Assembly: GCF_029962485.1 (NCBI RefSeq)
Contig: NZ_CP073638.1
Span: 992,001-1,056,000, forward strand
Reading direction: 5' to 3'
DNA length: 64,000 nt
DNA from: Burkholderia cepacia
GTDB taxonomy: Bacteria > Pseudomonadota > Gammaproteobacteria > Burkholderiales > Burkholderiaceae
The notes below the pieces were generated by a model. The model was not told the origin of the DNA. It was given only the letters and a program-made list of their open reading frames with translations, and made no database searches. The position numbers were made by a program, and so were the translations under genes. Position 1 is the stretch's first letter. Each line of letters starts with the position of its first letter. Shown here one piece after another: positions 7,556-15,862 of this stretch.

Positions 7556-9415
7556 TCAGGAACTTCTGACCGACACATTCGCGTAGGAGCGGCCGGCCGC
7601 GTCGGGTGCCGACGGATCGGCAACGCGTACGACCGCCCAATCCGAGTCGCCGCTCAACATCTGCGTGCAGAGATCGATCACGGCGGCGGTTCCCGCGATG
7701 CCGTACAGCGCGTGATCGACCTGCGGCATCAGGTGCAGCCGCACGTGGCGCGAGCGCCGAAACGCGTGCTCGACCGCGCCGAAGTGACGCCGGACATCGT
7801 CGATTCCTGGATCGAGCGCGCCGTAGACGAGCATCGTCCGAACGTTGCGCTGCGCGAGCTCGCGCATCACGCCGCGCGGCGTACCGGCACGCGGCTTCCA
7901 GCCGATTCGCGCGGCCGCCCTCTTCACGGGCACGCTGATGCGTGCGATCCCGTTGGCGGCCACCGCGCGCAGGATCGGGCGCACATCGCGCCGTTCGAGG
8001 ACGAGCCGCTTCCAGCGCCGCCAGTCGCGCACCGACAGCCAGTAGCCGCGCACCGAGTTGATCCGCTGTTTCTGCGCCGCTTCGAGCGTGAGCCCGACCG
8101 GCCACACGAAGCGCGCGAGGTTGATCGCGATTACGCCGCCAAGCGATGGCGTTTTCACCGCTGCATGCAATGCCGCGTAGGCGCCCGAACAAATGCCGGC
8201 CGCGATGACGTCCGGATGACCGATCGCGCGCAGCCAGTCGGCGGCCGCCGCGACGTCGTCGATCGCCTCAGGCGAATACACGACGCCCGACTGGTCGTCC
8301 GGTGCATCGGGCCCGCTGTCGCCCACGCCACTCACGTCGATCCGCAACGTCGTCACGCCGGCTCGCGCCAGCGTACGGGCCAGACGTACGCCGAAGCGCC
8401 CTTCGCCGCTGCGCGGATTCGTCGACGTGTTCGCGATCACGAGCGCCGGGCCGACCGGCGTGGCCGGCGGCGTGTCGGCCGGGCGGCACAGCACGCCGAC
8501 CAGTCGGTTCGAACCGACCGCGACGACCTGCTCCGTCATGTCGCCCATGTCGAGCGCGACGGCCGACTCGCCGCTCCATGCATGCACGGCGCGCGGCGGA
8601 ACGCCGGCAGCCGCCGCGGCGACGCCCCGGCCCGGAGCGCGCGCGACGATCCAATTCACCACCGTGTCGATCGCCGCGTGCGGCAGGTGCGAACGCGTGC
8701 CGTCGAGCATCGTCGTGGACCATTCACGAAACGGATCGCACGTCACCTCCACGCCACGTGCCACGAGTGCGTCACGCAACGCAGGCCCGTCACCCTGCTC
8801 CGGCTGGACCAACAGCATCGCGCCAGGCAACACCGGCGCATCGCGCACGACGTCGCAAAGATCGATGGCCTTCAGCGCATCGGCGAATTCGGCCGGGAAG
8901 CGATGCCCGAGCACGTTCATGCAGGGTTCGTCGCGATGCGCAGCGCGGGTCGCGGGCGGCATCGTATCGAGCCACTGGCGATGCACGAACGACAGCTCGC
9001 GCAGGTACGCCCGGCCGCGCACGACCGGTGACAGTGCCACCATCGCATCGACGCGCGGCGACGCGCGTCGGCCGGCGGCGGCCAGCATCGCGAACAGCGC
9101 GCCCGCGCGAATGCCGACGAGCGTCAGCGCGGTCACGCCGGCTTCGTCGCGCAGCAGGTCGATCGCACGATGAATGCTGTCGACGCTGGCGGCGTACCGT
9201 CCGGCGTCGAGATCGTCGCCGGCCGAATCGCCGGCGCACGGGTAGTTGAACCGCAACACCGTGATGCCCTCGCGGGCGAGACGCTCCGCGACTGCCCGCA
9301 TGAGCTTGTGCGTCCATGCGGCCTCATGGCCCAGCGATTCGCACAGGATCACACCCTGTGCCGTCTGTCCTTCGTGCAGCCACCCGACGCAGCTGCCGAA
9401 CGTTATCGGCTTCAC
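7556..9415 (-). CDS. Two-domain alpha/beta hydrolase associated with the exopolysaccharide locus
   Basis: A 619-aa protein with two tandem alpha/beta-hydrolase domains (about residues 1-280 and 300-600). The first domain keeps fold motifs (LRFNYPCAGDSAGD) but its nucleophile elbow reads GIRAG, with Arg where Ser is expected. The second has DVSGVGDSG and the elbow GICSG, placing Cys in the nucleophile position, followed by late motifs LVYGALDPG and PQVDHAL that could supply Asp and His. So only the C-terminal domain is likely catalytic, possibly with a Cys nucleophile. The GTG start at 9415 has GAGGAG upstream; the longer ORF to 9868 has no support. Alpha/beta hydrolases occur beside many exopolysaccharide clusters, but the substrate is unknown. 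Confidence 0.7.
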   Translation of the reverse strand: MKPITFGSCVGWLHEGQTAQGVILCESLGHEAAWTHKLMRAVAERLAREGITVLRFNYPCAGDSAGDDLDAGRYAASVDSIHRAIDLLRDEAGVTALTLVGIRAGALFAMLAAAGRRASPRVDAMVALSPVVRGRAYLRELSFVHRQWLDTMPPATRAAHRDEPCMNVLGHRFPAEFADALKAIDLCDVVRDAPVLPGAMLLVQPEQGDGPALRDALVARGVEVTCDPFREWSTTMLDGTRSHLPHAAIDTVVNWIVARAPGRGVAAAAAGVPPRAVHAWSGESAVALDMGDMTEQVVAVGSNRLVGVLCRPADTPPATPVGPALVIANTSTNPRSGEGRFGVRLARTLARAGVTTLRIDVSGVGDSGPDAPDDQSGVVYSPEAIDDVAAAADWLRAIGHPDVIAAGICSGAYAALHAAVKTPSLGGVIAINLARFVWPVGLTLEAAQKQRINSVRGYWLSVRDWRRWKRLVLERRDVRPILRAVAANGIARISVPVKRAAARIGWKPRAGTPRGVMRELAQRNVRTMLVYGALDPGIDDVRRHFGAVEHAFRRSRHVRLHLMPQVDHALYGIAGTAAVIDLCTQMLSGDSDWAVVRVADPSAPDAAGRSYANVSVRSS

Positions 9416-9907
9416 TCGGTACTCCTCGGATCGGTATTTGTTTTTCCGTGCACAACCGCGCCGGCGGTACCGCGGGAATACGCGATGGCGCGATTCCAGC
9501 CGCGGGCCGGCGCTGGCAGAAACCGGCTGCAGCCATCCGCCGCGCCCCTGCGCGGCCCGCTCGCCGTGTTTCATGTGTCCGATTAGATCATCGGGCCCGA
9601 CCGCCCTTCGGTGCGCCAGCTTACAAATGCATTCATCACTGGCGCGATGCAACGCCGGCCCCCTTTCGCGATTCGTTCCGTCATGCGAACGGAATCCGCG
9701 AACGGTAGGCTCGCGAACAATGCCCCGTTGTTCGGCCCGTATCATGGCCGCCATACGATGTTGCCCGTGCCGGCATTGCCGGTCAAAACCGGCGCCGCCG
9801 GAACGGGTCGCGAATCCTCGCAGCCGGGTCAGCGCCGACCGGCCGCGCATCCGTACGGCTGCACGCAACCCGCCGCCATGCGATACCCAACGGCGCCGAC
9901 CGAGCGA
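9416..9907. other. Intergenic region between divergent hydrolase and flippase genes
   Basis: About 490 bp without a supported gene. It lies between divergently read genes and so should contain two promoters. I see only short GC-rich inverted repeats (for example around 9770-9800) and no convincing -35/-10 pair. ORFs crossing it lack ribosome-binding sites and family similarity. Confidence 0.5.
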
Positions 9908-11164
9908 ATGTCAAACCTCAAGAAGAATTTCCTGCTGCTGCTGACGTTGCAGATTTCGATGTATGCGGTGCCGCTGCTGATCGCGCCGCTGCTGACGCAC
10001 GCACTGGGCCCGGAAGGCTACGGCCAGCTCGCGTTCTCGCTGGCAGTGATCGCGTATCTCACCAACTGCACGAGTTACAGCTTCGACTTGACCGCCACGC
10101 CGCGCATCGCGCTCGCACGCGACGACCGCGCCGAGCGCTCGCGCATCTTCTGGGCGACGCTGTATGCGCAGATCGGGATCGCGGCCATCTGTTTCGTCGT
10201 GCTGGTGCTGCTCACCTTGCTGATCGGGCGCTTCGGCGACGACCGCGACCTGCTGCTGATCGGCTTCGGCATGGTGGCCGGCGTCGCCTTCACGCCCGGC
10301 TGGTATTTCCAGGGGATGGAGAAGCTGCGCGCACTCAGCGTGATCCTGTTCGTCGGCCGGGTGCTGAGCCTGCCCGCGATGTTCGCGCTCGTCCACAGCC
10401 CGGCGGACATCGATCGCGCGATGATCGTCAACGCCGCGGTGCCGGTGCTGTCGGCGATCGCGCTGGCCATCTACCTGTACTTCCATCGCGAAATCGACTT
10501 TGTCCGCGTAGGCGTGGCCGACATCGCCGAATCGCTGAAGGGCGGCTGGCAGGTGTTTCTCGCGTCGACGTCGATCGCATTTTATGCATCGACCAACACC
10601 GTGCTGCTCGGCTTCGTGTCGGGCAACGTCGCGGCCGGTTACTTCGCCGCCGGCGACAAGCTGATCCGCGCGGCGCTCAGCCTGCTCCAGCCGCTGAAGG
10701 CCGCCACCTATCCACGCATCAGCTACCTGATGCGGCACGCACGCGACGACGCGTTCTCGTTCCTGCGCAAGCTGTTCGTCGTGCAAGTCGTATTGGTACT
10801 CGGCATCTCGCTCGTGATTTTCTTCGGCGCGCCGCTGGCCGTGGGCATACTGTACGGCCCGTCGTACGAACCGACGGTTCACGTGCTGCGCTGGATGGCG
10901 TTCATCCCGTTCATGGCCGGCATGACCGACCTGTTCGGCGTGCAAACCATGCTGCCGCTCGGCATGAAGACGGCTTTCACGCGCATCCTGATGTCGTCCG
11001 GCATCCTGAACATCGTGCTGCTGCCCGTGCTCGCGAAATACTTCGCGGAACTGGGCGCCGCGGCCGCCGTGCTGGTCGCGGAGGCTGCAGTCGCCGCCGC
11101 GCTCGCGGCCGTCGTCTATCGCGCCGGCATTCCGCTGCCCGGCAGCTCCCTTGCGCGCCGCTAG
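9908..11164 (+). CDS. Wzx-like polysaccharide flippase (MOP superfamily)
   Basis: A 418-aa polytopic protein with about 12 hydrophobic segments. Its N-terminus is typical of Wzx/RfbX flippases (LLTLQISMYAVPLLIAPLLT, then LGPEGYGQLAFSLAVIAYL), with the conserved region GWYFQGMEKLR. It would move lipid-linked repeat units across the inner membrane for the polymerase at 1.9-3.3 kb. The start at 9908 places the first helix at the N-terminus; a longer frame to 9611 would add a disordered basic extension and is unlikely. It is followed 75 bp later by the glycosyltransferase gene on the same strand. Confidence 0.85.
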   Translation: MSNLKKNFLLLLTLQISMYAVPLLIAPLLTHALGPEGYGQLAFSLAVIAYLTNCTSYSFDLTATPRIALARDDRAERSRIFWATLYAQIGIAAICFVVLVLLTLLIGRFGDDRDLLLIGFGMVAGVAFTPGWYFQGMEKLRALSVILFVGRVLSLPAMFALVHSPADIDRAMIVNAAVPVLSAIALAIYLYFHREIDFVRVGVADIAESLKGGWQVFLASTSIAFYASTNTVLLGFVSGNVAAGYFAAGDKLIRAALSLLQPLKAATYPRISYLMRHARDDAFSFLRKLFVVQVVLVLGISLVIFFGAPLAVGILYGPSYEPTVHVLRWMAFIPFMAGMTDLFGVQTMLPLGMKTAFTRILMSSGILNIVLLPVLAKYFAELGAAAAVLVAEAAVAAALAAVVYRAGIPLPGSSLARR

Positions 11165-11239
11165 CATGCGGCCGCATGACGGCGCGGTGCCGGTTTCCCG
11201 CGCCGAGAAGCCCGAACCCAGTTCATGCGGGAGCCGCTC

Positions 11240-12307
11240 ATGGCAGACCTGACCATTGCAATCTGCAACTACAACCACGGCGCCTATCTGCGTGCCGCGA
11301 TCGACTCCGCGCTCGCGCAGACCGCCGACGATATCCGTGTCCTGGTGGTCGACGACGGATCGACCGACGACTCCCGCGAGATCATCCACTCGTACGGGGA
11401 ACGCATCGCGGCGGTCTTCCAGGAAAATCGCGGCCAGGTCGCTGCATACAACCGTGCGCTTGAGCACGTCGCGACCCGCTACGTGCTGCTGCTCGACGCG
11501 GACGACCTGCTCTACCGCGACGCGTCCGCCCGCGTGCTGGCCGCGTTCGCCTCCGGCGACTTCGTGAAGGTGCATTTCCGGCTCGACGTGATTACGCGGG
11601 ATGGCACCGCGACGGGCGTCACCGTCCCGCAGTCGGACGTGGCCACCGATTGCGGCCGCCTGCTGCGCGCGGGCTGGCTGTATCCGTCGCCGCCTGCGTC
11701 GGGCAATGCGTACCGAAGCGACGCGCTCAAGCGCATCTTCCCGGTGCCAGTCACGCCCGACAACCTGCACGGCGCCGATTTCTATGCGATCTACGGGATC
11801 GCGCTGCTCGGTCCGGTCCACATGATCGACGCCACGCTCGGCGGCTATCGTGTCCACCAGCCGGCCGCCCCTGCCGCCGGCGACACCGGCCGCGGCACGG
11901 CCGATCTTGCGTTCGCCAATGCGGAGGATGCCGCCACCGGTGCGCTGAAGGCCGCGCGCCGATGGTCGACGCTGCGCACCATTGCCGGCACGCGGCTTCA
12001 CGAAGCGCTGCCGGGCGAACCGTTCGATTTCTCGATCGAAAAAGCGCGCTTCGCGAGCACGCTGTACCGCGCGCCGCTCGCGCGCCGCTGGCGCTGGTTC
12101 CTGTCCGAATCGGGCCGCTACTGGCATACCGTGCTGCGCAATCCGTTCTGGCGGCCGTTCAAGAAACTGGCCGTCACCGGGCTGTCGCTCACGTGCCTGC
12201 TGCCGTCGTCGACACTCAGCGACCGCGCGATTCGCTACATCGCGAATCCGCTCGCGCGGGCCCGCCCCTCGACCGATTCGCAAACCGCAACCCGCGCTGC
12301 CCGATAA
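11240..12307 (+). CDS. Family 2 glycosyltransferase
   Basis: A 355-aa GT-A fold enzyme. The nucleotide-binding start is TIAICNYNHGAYL, then VLVVDDGSTDDS and the metal-binding DXD-like motif LLLDADDLLYRD. The C-terminal part carries a hydrophobic stretch (LAVTGLSLTCLLPSS) that may associate with the membrane. GGGAG lies 6 bp before the ATG at 11240, so this is preferred to the ATG at 11225. It is the only glycosyltransferase in the window, so further transferases for this polymer must lie elsewhere or were lost. Probably co-transcribed with the flippase gene. Confidence 0.85.
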   Translation: MADLTIAICNYNHGAYLRAAIDSALAQTADDIRVLVVDDGSTDDSREIIHSYGERIAAVFQENRGQVAAYNRALEHVATRYVLLLDADDLLYRDASARVLAAFASGDFVKVHFRLDVITRDGTATGVTVPQSDVATDCGRLLRAGWLYPSPPASGNAYRSDALKRIFPVPVTPDNLHGADFYAIYGIALLGPVHMIDATLGGYRVHQPAAPAAGDTGRGTADLAFANAEDAATGALKAARRWSTLRTIAGTRLHEALPGEPFDFSIEKARFASTLYRAPLARRWRWFLSESGRYWHTVLRNPFWRPFKKLAVTGLSLTCLLPSSTLSDRAIRYIANPLARARPSTDSQTATRAAR

Positions 12308-12757
12308 CGACGTGCGTGATCCATTCGATGCGCACGCAACGAGCCGGGCCGTCTTCGTCAACGCATTTCCGCGCGAAAACGCCTGTATCCAGGTACTTCT
12401 TACGCCACCGCACGATCGCGATCGGGAACGTTGACCGTCTTTCCACCTCACCACACGACCGATCCGAAAAAAGATCGTACGTATCGGTAGAAACACCGAT
12501 GCTGTAGTCAAACTACATTCGTACGATTGGTCGCTGCAGAGAATCGCTACATCCGATTCGACAGTGTCCGACGGTCCGCGTCGCCGTCCTCGATGTTCGA
12601 TCGGGCCCAACCGGCCGTAACGATTCCCCGCCTGGCCTGGCATGCCGACGCGCAATCACCCTGCATTGCCAGCCGAATGCGTCCGGTGCGAATCCACCGG
12701 ACGTGCGCAGCTCCAGACATCATTCGAACAACCGGCAATACGATCATGGAGAGCAAC
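12308..12757. other. Intergenic region upstream of the GH3 gene
   Basis: About 450 bp with no supported gene. The central part (12420-12530) is less GC-rich than its surroundings and contains the nested inverted-repeat element described separately. It presumably holds the promoter of the GH3 glucosidase gene. Confidence 0.5.
12474..12527. other. Nested inverted repeats able to form a three-stem junction
   Basis: An outer pair of 8-bp arms (ATCGTACG at 12474-12481, CGTACGAT at 12520-12527) encloses two perfect hairpins. One is ATCGGT/ACCGAT (12483-12488 with 12495-12500, hexaloop AGAAAC); the other is TGTAGT/ACTACA (12503-12508 with 12512-12517, loop CAA). Only 1-2 unpaired bases separate the three helices. 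It could fold as a three-way junction in RNA or single-stranded DNA, or be overlapping operators. It is about 230 bp upstream of the GH3 start. No T-run follows, so it is not an intrinsic terminator. Confidence 0.5.
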
Positions 12758-14959
12758 ATGCGGGACAAACTCTGGCCGGCCGTCGTGCTGGCAGCGACCC
12801 TCTGCACCACCGCCTACGCAGGCGACGCCGATTTCAATTCGCAGGGCGACGCGACCGATGCATTCGCGTCGGCCGCCGCGCAACGACGCGCCGACCTGCT
12901 CGTGCGCAAGATGACGCTCAACGAGAAACTTCAGTTCATTCATTCGCAATACGAAATGTCCAAGGTGCCGGGCGGCGGCGCCGGCTACATCCAGGGCGTG
13001 CCGCGGCTCGGCATTCCCGATCTCAACATGGTCGACTCGGCGACCGGCTCCGGCAGCACGTCGCAGGCCAGCACGACGTTTCCGGCAACGATCGCCGTCG
13101 CCGCGAGCTGGGATCGCCGGCTGTCGTACGACTACGGCAAGCAGGTCGCGATCCAGTTGCGTGCGCAAGGGTTCGGCATGGGTCTCGGCGGCGGCACCAA
13201 CCTCGCGCGCGAGCCGCGCGGCGGCCGCCTGTTCGAGTATCTCGGCGAAGATCCGCTGCTCGCCGGCGACCTGCTCGCCGAACGCACGCTTGCCACGCAG
13301 CGGCAGAAAGTCATCGCGACGATCAAGCACTACGCCGGCAACGAACAGGAGCACGGCCGGATGGGCGGCAACACGCAGATCGACGAACGCACGCTGCGCG
13401 AGCTTTACCTGCTGCCGTTCGAGATCGCCGCGAAGCGCGGTCGCCCCGGTAGCGTGATGTGCAGCTACAACCGCTTGAACGGCGCGTATGCGTGCGAAAA
13501 CAATCACCTGCTGAACGACGTGCTGAAGAACGAATGGGGCTTCCAGGGCCAGGTGCAGTCCGACTGGGGCGCCACGCACAGCACCGCGGCCGCGATCAAC
13601 GCCGGGCTCGACGAGGAAGAGGACGTCGGGACGACCGTGTACCTGACGCCGGCGGCCGTCAAGCAGGCGATCGCGAACGGCTCGGTGTCGACCGCGCGCC
13701 TCGACGACATGGTGCGCCGCAAGCTCGCCGTGATGATACGCGTCGGTGTGATGGACGATCCGGCCAAGGGTGGCGGCACGATCGATTTCTCGGCCGCCAA
13801 CCGGTTCGCGCAGGCTGCTTCCGAGCAGTCGATCGTGCTGCTGAAGAACGACGGCAACCAGTTGCCGCTGGCCGCATCGGCGCTGTCGCGCATCGCCGTG
13901 ATCGGCGGCCATGCGGACGCGGCCGTGCTGTCCGGCGGCGGCTCCGGCAACACGCGCGATCCGGTCTCGGGTTCGTTCGCGGGCTGCGGCGGCCTGACGT
14001 TCGGCTCGTCGACGGGCTGCAGCTGGTGGCGCAATCCGTGGCTGAAGGTCGACGTGCCGATCGTCGCGGCGATCCGCGCGCTCGCGCCGGCCGCGCAGGT
14101 CACGTACGCGGGCAACAGCGACCAGCAGTCGCCGTTCCGCGCGTACACGCAACAGGAAATCGACCAGGCCGCGGCACTCGCGGGCCGCTCGGATGTCGCG
14201 ATCGTCGTGGTCGCGCAGCCGGCCGGCGAGGATTTCGGCGACCTGCAGAGCCTGAGCCTCGCGAACCCGTCGAACCAGGATGCGCTCGTCGAAGCCGTCG
14301 CACGTGCGAATCCGCACACGATCGTCGTCGTCCAGAGCGGCAATCCGGTGCTGATGCCGTGGAAAGACAACGTGTCGGCCATCGTCGAGGCGTGGTATCC
14401 GGGCGAAGCCGGCGGCAAGGCGATCGCGAACGTGCTGTTCGGCGCGGTCAATCCGTCCGGCAAGCTGCCCGTCACGTTCCCGGCGCGCGATCAGGATTCG
14501 CCGACCTGGGGGCAAAACGGCACGTTCGACAACGATCCCGTCTACGCGGAAAAGCTGAACATGGGCTATCGCTGGTATGACGCGCGCAACATCAAGCCGA
14601 TGTTCGAGTTCGGCTACGGGCTGTCCTATACGCACTTCGCGTATTCGGGGCTGTCGGTGTCGAAGCAATGGGACGGCTCGCTGAGCGTCGCCTTCACCGT
14701 GCGCAACGACGGGCGTGTCGCCGGCGCGGAAACGCCGCAGGTCTATCTCGGCGTGCCGTACAAGGACGAACCGCCGAAGCGGCTGGTCGGCTGGGAGAAG
14801 ATCCGTCTGAATCCGGGCGAGGCGCGGCATGTGCGCGTGACCGTATCGCCGCGCATGCAAAGCGTGTGGGATACGTCGCGTAATGGCTGGCGGGTCGTAT
14901 CGGGCGGGACGGTGTATGTCGGTGCGTCGTCGCGCGATATCCGGCTTCAAGGCAACTGA
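12758..14959 (+). CDS. Secreted glycoside hydrolase family 3 beta-glucosidase
   Basis: A 733-aa exported enzyme. A signal peptide (LWPAVVLAATLCTTAYA) is followed by the GH3 TIM-barrel. Family motifs include NLAREPRGGRLFEYLGEDP, KHYAGNEQE, and VQSDWGATHS, which contains the nucleophile Asp. The alpha/beta sandwich domain and a C-terminal fibronectin-III-like domain (ending YVGASSRDIRLQGN) complete the usual three-domain layout. It should act in the periplasm or outside, removing beta-linked glucose from oligosaccharides. GGAGAG lies just before the ATG at 12758, chosen over ATG 12746. Its position at the end of the exopolysaccharide locus makes polymer trimming possible, though scavenging is equally likely. 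Confidence 0.88.
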   Translation: MRDKLWPAVVLAATLCTTAYAGDADFNSQGDATDAFASAAAQRRADLLVRKMTLNEKLQFIHSQYEMSKVPGGGAGYIQGVPRLGIPDLNMVDSATGSGSTSQASTTFPATIAVAASWDRRLSYDYGKQVAIQLRAQGFGMGLGGGTNLAREPRGGRLFEYLGEDPLLAGDLLAERTLATQRQKVIATIKHYAGNEQEHGRMGGNTQIDERTLRELYLLPFEIAAKRGRPGSVMCSYNRLNGAYACENNHLLNDVLKNEWGFQGQVQSDWGATHSTAAAINAGLDEEEDVGTTVYLTPAAVKQAIANGSVSTARLDDMVRRKLAVMIRVGVMDDPAKGGGTIDFSAANRFAQAASEQSIVLLKNDGNQLPLAASALSRIAVIGGHADAAVLSGGGSGNTRDPVSGSFAGCGGLTFGSSTGCSWWRNPWLKVDVPIVAAIRALAPAAQVTYAGNSDQQSPFRAYTQQEIDQAAALAGRSDVAIVVVAQPAGEDFGDLQSLSLANPSNQDALVEAVARANPHTIVVVQSGNPVLMPWKDNVSAIVEAWYPGEAGGKAIANVLFGAVNPSGKLPVTFPARDQDSPTWGQNGTFDNDPVYAEKLNMGYRWYDARNIKPMFEFGYGLSYTHFAYSGLSVSKQWDGSLSVAFTVRNDGRVAGAETPQVYLGVPYKDEPPKRLVGWEKIRLNPGEARHVRVTVSPRMQSVWDTSRNGWRVVSGGTVYVGASSRDIRLQGN

Positions 14960-14973
14960 TCGCGGCTGAACCA

Positions 14974-15014
14974 ACGGGGAACCGCGCGCCACGCGCCCGG
15001 CTTCCCCGTGTTTG
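14974..15014 (+). terminator. Possible terminator after the GH3 gene
   Basis: An 8-bp perfect stem (ACGGGGAA at 14974-14981, TTCCCCGT at 15002-15009) with a 20-base GC-rich loop, followed by a weak T-run (GTTTG). It lies 15 bp past the GH3 stop and between convergent genes. The short T-run lowers confidence. Confidence 0.4.
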
Positions 15015-15032
15015 CCGATCGTCCGAAAGGCG

Positions 15033-15155
15033 TTACCTGAGCAGCAGCGCGAGCACCGTCGCGAGCGCGGCCATCGCGACGATCGCCGCCACCATGCCGG
15101 CCAGGTGCGCGGCTACCACCAGGCCGGCCGGCAAGCGCGACGCGATGCCGGCCAT
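15033..15155 (-). CDS. 40-aa hydrophobic membrane microprotein
   Basis: A very short reading frame encoding a 40-aa peptide that is almost entirely one membrane segment (AGLVVAAHLAGMVAAIVAMA, then LATVLALLL) with an Arg at residue 7 and another at the end. Its ATG at 15155 overlaps the TGA of the DUF4865 gene (TGATG arrangement), indicating translational coupling. No family is recognised. It could assist a partner at the membrane or be an accidental frame; coupling and the uninterrupted hydrophobic character favour a real gene. Confidence 0.45.
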   Translation of the reverse strand: MAGIASRLPAGLVVAAHLAGMVAAIVAMAALATVLALLLR

Positions 15156-15733
15156 CACGCACCGCCCGCTTCCAGCGTGTCGAGCAGCGGCCGCGCCAGA
15201 TGCAGAACCTGGTACACCGTGCCGGCCCCGCCTTCGTCCGGCTCGTGTTCGGTGACGAGCGCACGCGTCAGCCGCCAGCGTAGCGGGTCGAGACTCACGG
15301 CCGCCGCCACCACACCCTGCCGCGCCGCCGCTTCGCGATTGCGTGCGACCTCCCGTGCAAGCGTCGTGTCGAGGTCGGCATCCGCCGGAATATCGATGGT
15401 TTCCAGACGGGCGAAGCGTCCCGTCGACGCACCGCCCTTGCGCGCGTCGAGGGCAACCTGCGTGTCGATTGGCGCGCGCCCGAAGCTGTCTGTCACGACC
15501 CGATAGCGACCGTCGGTCACGAACCCGGCAAACGCCTGTTCGCTGCGCCACAGATAGAACGACGCATAGCCGTTTTCCGTCGCACCGAAACGGCCGGCCT
15601 CGCGGAGCAGGAATCCCTTGAACAGCAGTTCCGGCGCGTCGTCCCACAACCTGCCGCGCTCGCGGACACGATTGCGGATGATGTCGAGGTCGTAGTCCGC
15701 CGGCAGGCGGTGCACGTAGTACGCGGTCAGCAT
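15155..15733 (-). CDS. DUF4865 family protein
   Basis: A 192-aa protein that begins MLTAYYVHRLPADYDLDIIR and contains RGRLWDDAPELLFKGFLLRE and ASFYLWRSEQAFAGFVTDG, which I recognise as the DUF4865 pattern related to ferredoxin-like monooxygenase folds. Function is unknown. AGGAG lies upstream of the ATG at 15733; the longer frame to 16159 runs through the divergent LysR gene and is rejected. It is divergent from a LysR regulator with TTGAAA-type half-sites in the 129-bp gap, so that regulator probably controls it. Confidence 0.75.
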   Translation of the reverse strand: MLTAYYVHRLPADYDLDIIRNRVRERGRLWDDAPELLFKGFLLREAGRFGATENGYASFYLWRSEQAFAGFVTDGRYRVVTDSFGRAPIDTQVALDARKGGASTGRFARLETIDIPADADLDTTLAREVARNREAAARQGVVAAAVSLDPLRWRLTRALVTEHEPDEGGAGTVYQVLHLARPLLDTLEAGGA

Positions 15734-15802
15734 GATCGACTCCTGACGAAAGAAACGGTGGAATTCACAACGGCCTGGAAACAGCGTAGAAGAGCTTGAG
15801 TT

Positions 15803-15849
15803 ATTTGAAAAGGCGATGGCAGAATATTTCAATGATTCGCTTTTCAAAT
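15803..15849. promoter_or_regulatory. Putative LysR operator with repeated TTGAAA half-sites
   Basis: The gap between the DUF4865 gene and the LysR gene contains ATTTGAAAAG (15803-15812) and its exact reverse complement CTTTTCAAAT (15840-15849), plus a further TTTCAA at 15827-15832. Three TTGAAA/TTTCAA half-sites spread over ~45 bp suit a LysR-type regulator binding two sites and bending the DNA. The second arm includes an alternative ATG at 15848, which supports starting the regulator at 15863. Confidence 0.5.
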
Positions 15850-15862
15850 GGATGAGTGCGCG

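Noticed and set aside
12474..12527. Hammerhead or similar ribozyme, because of the three-stem fold and a GAAAC stretch
   Set aside because: The CUGAUGA core and a cleavage triplet are missing, and GAAAC sits in a hairpin loop.
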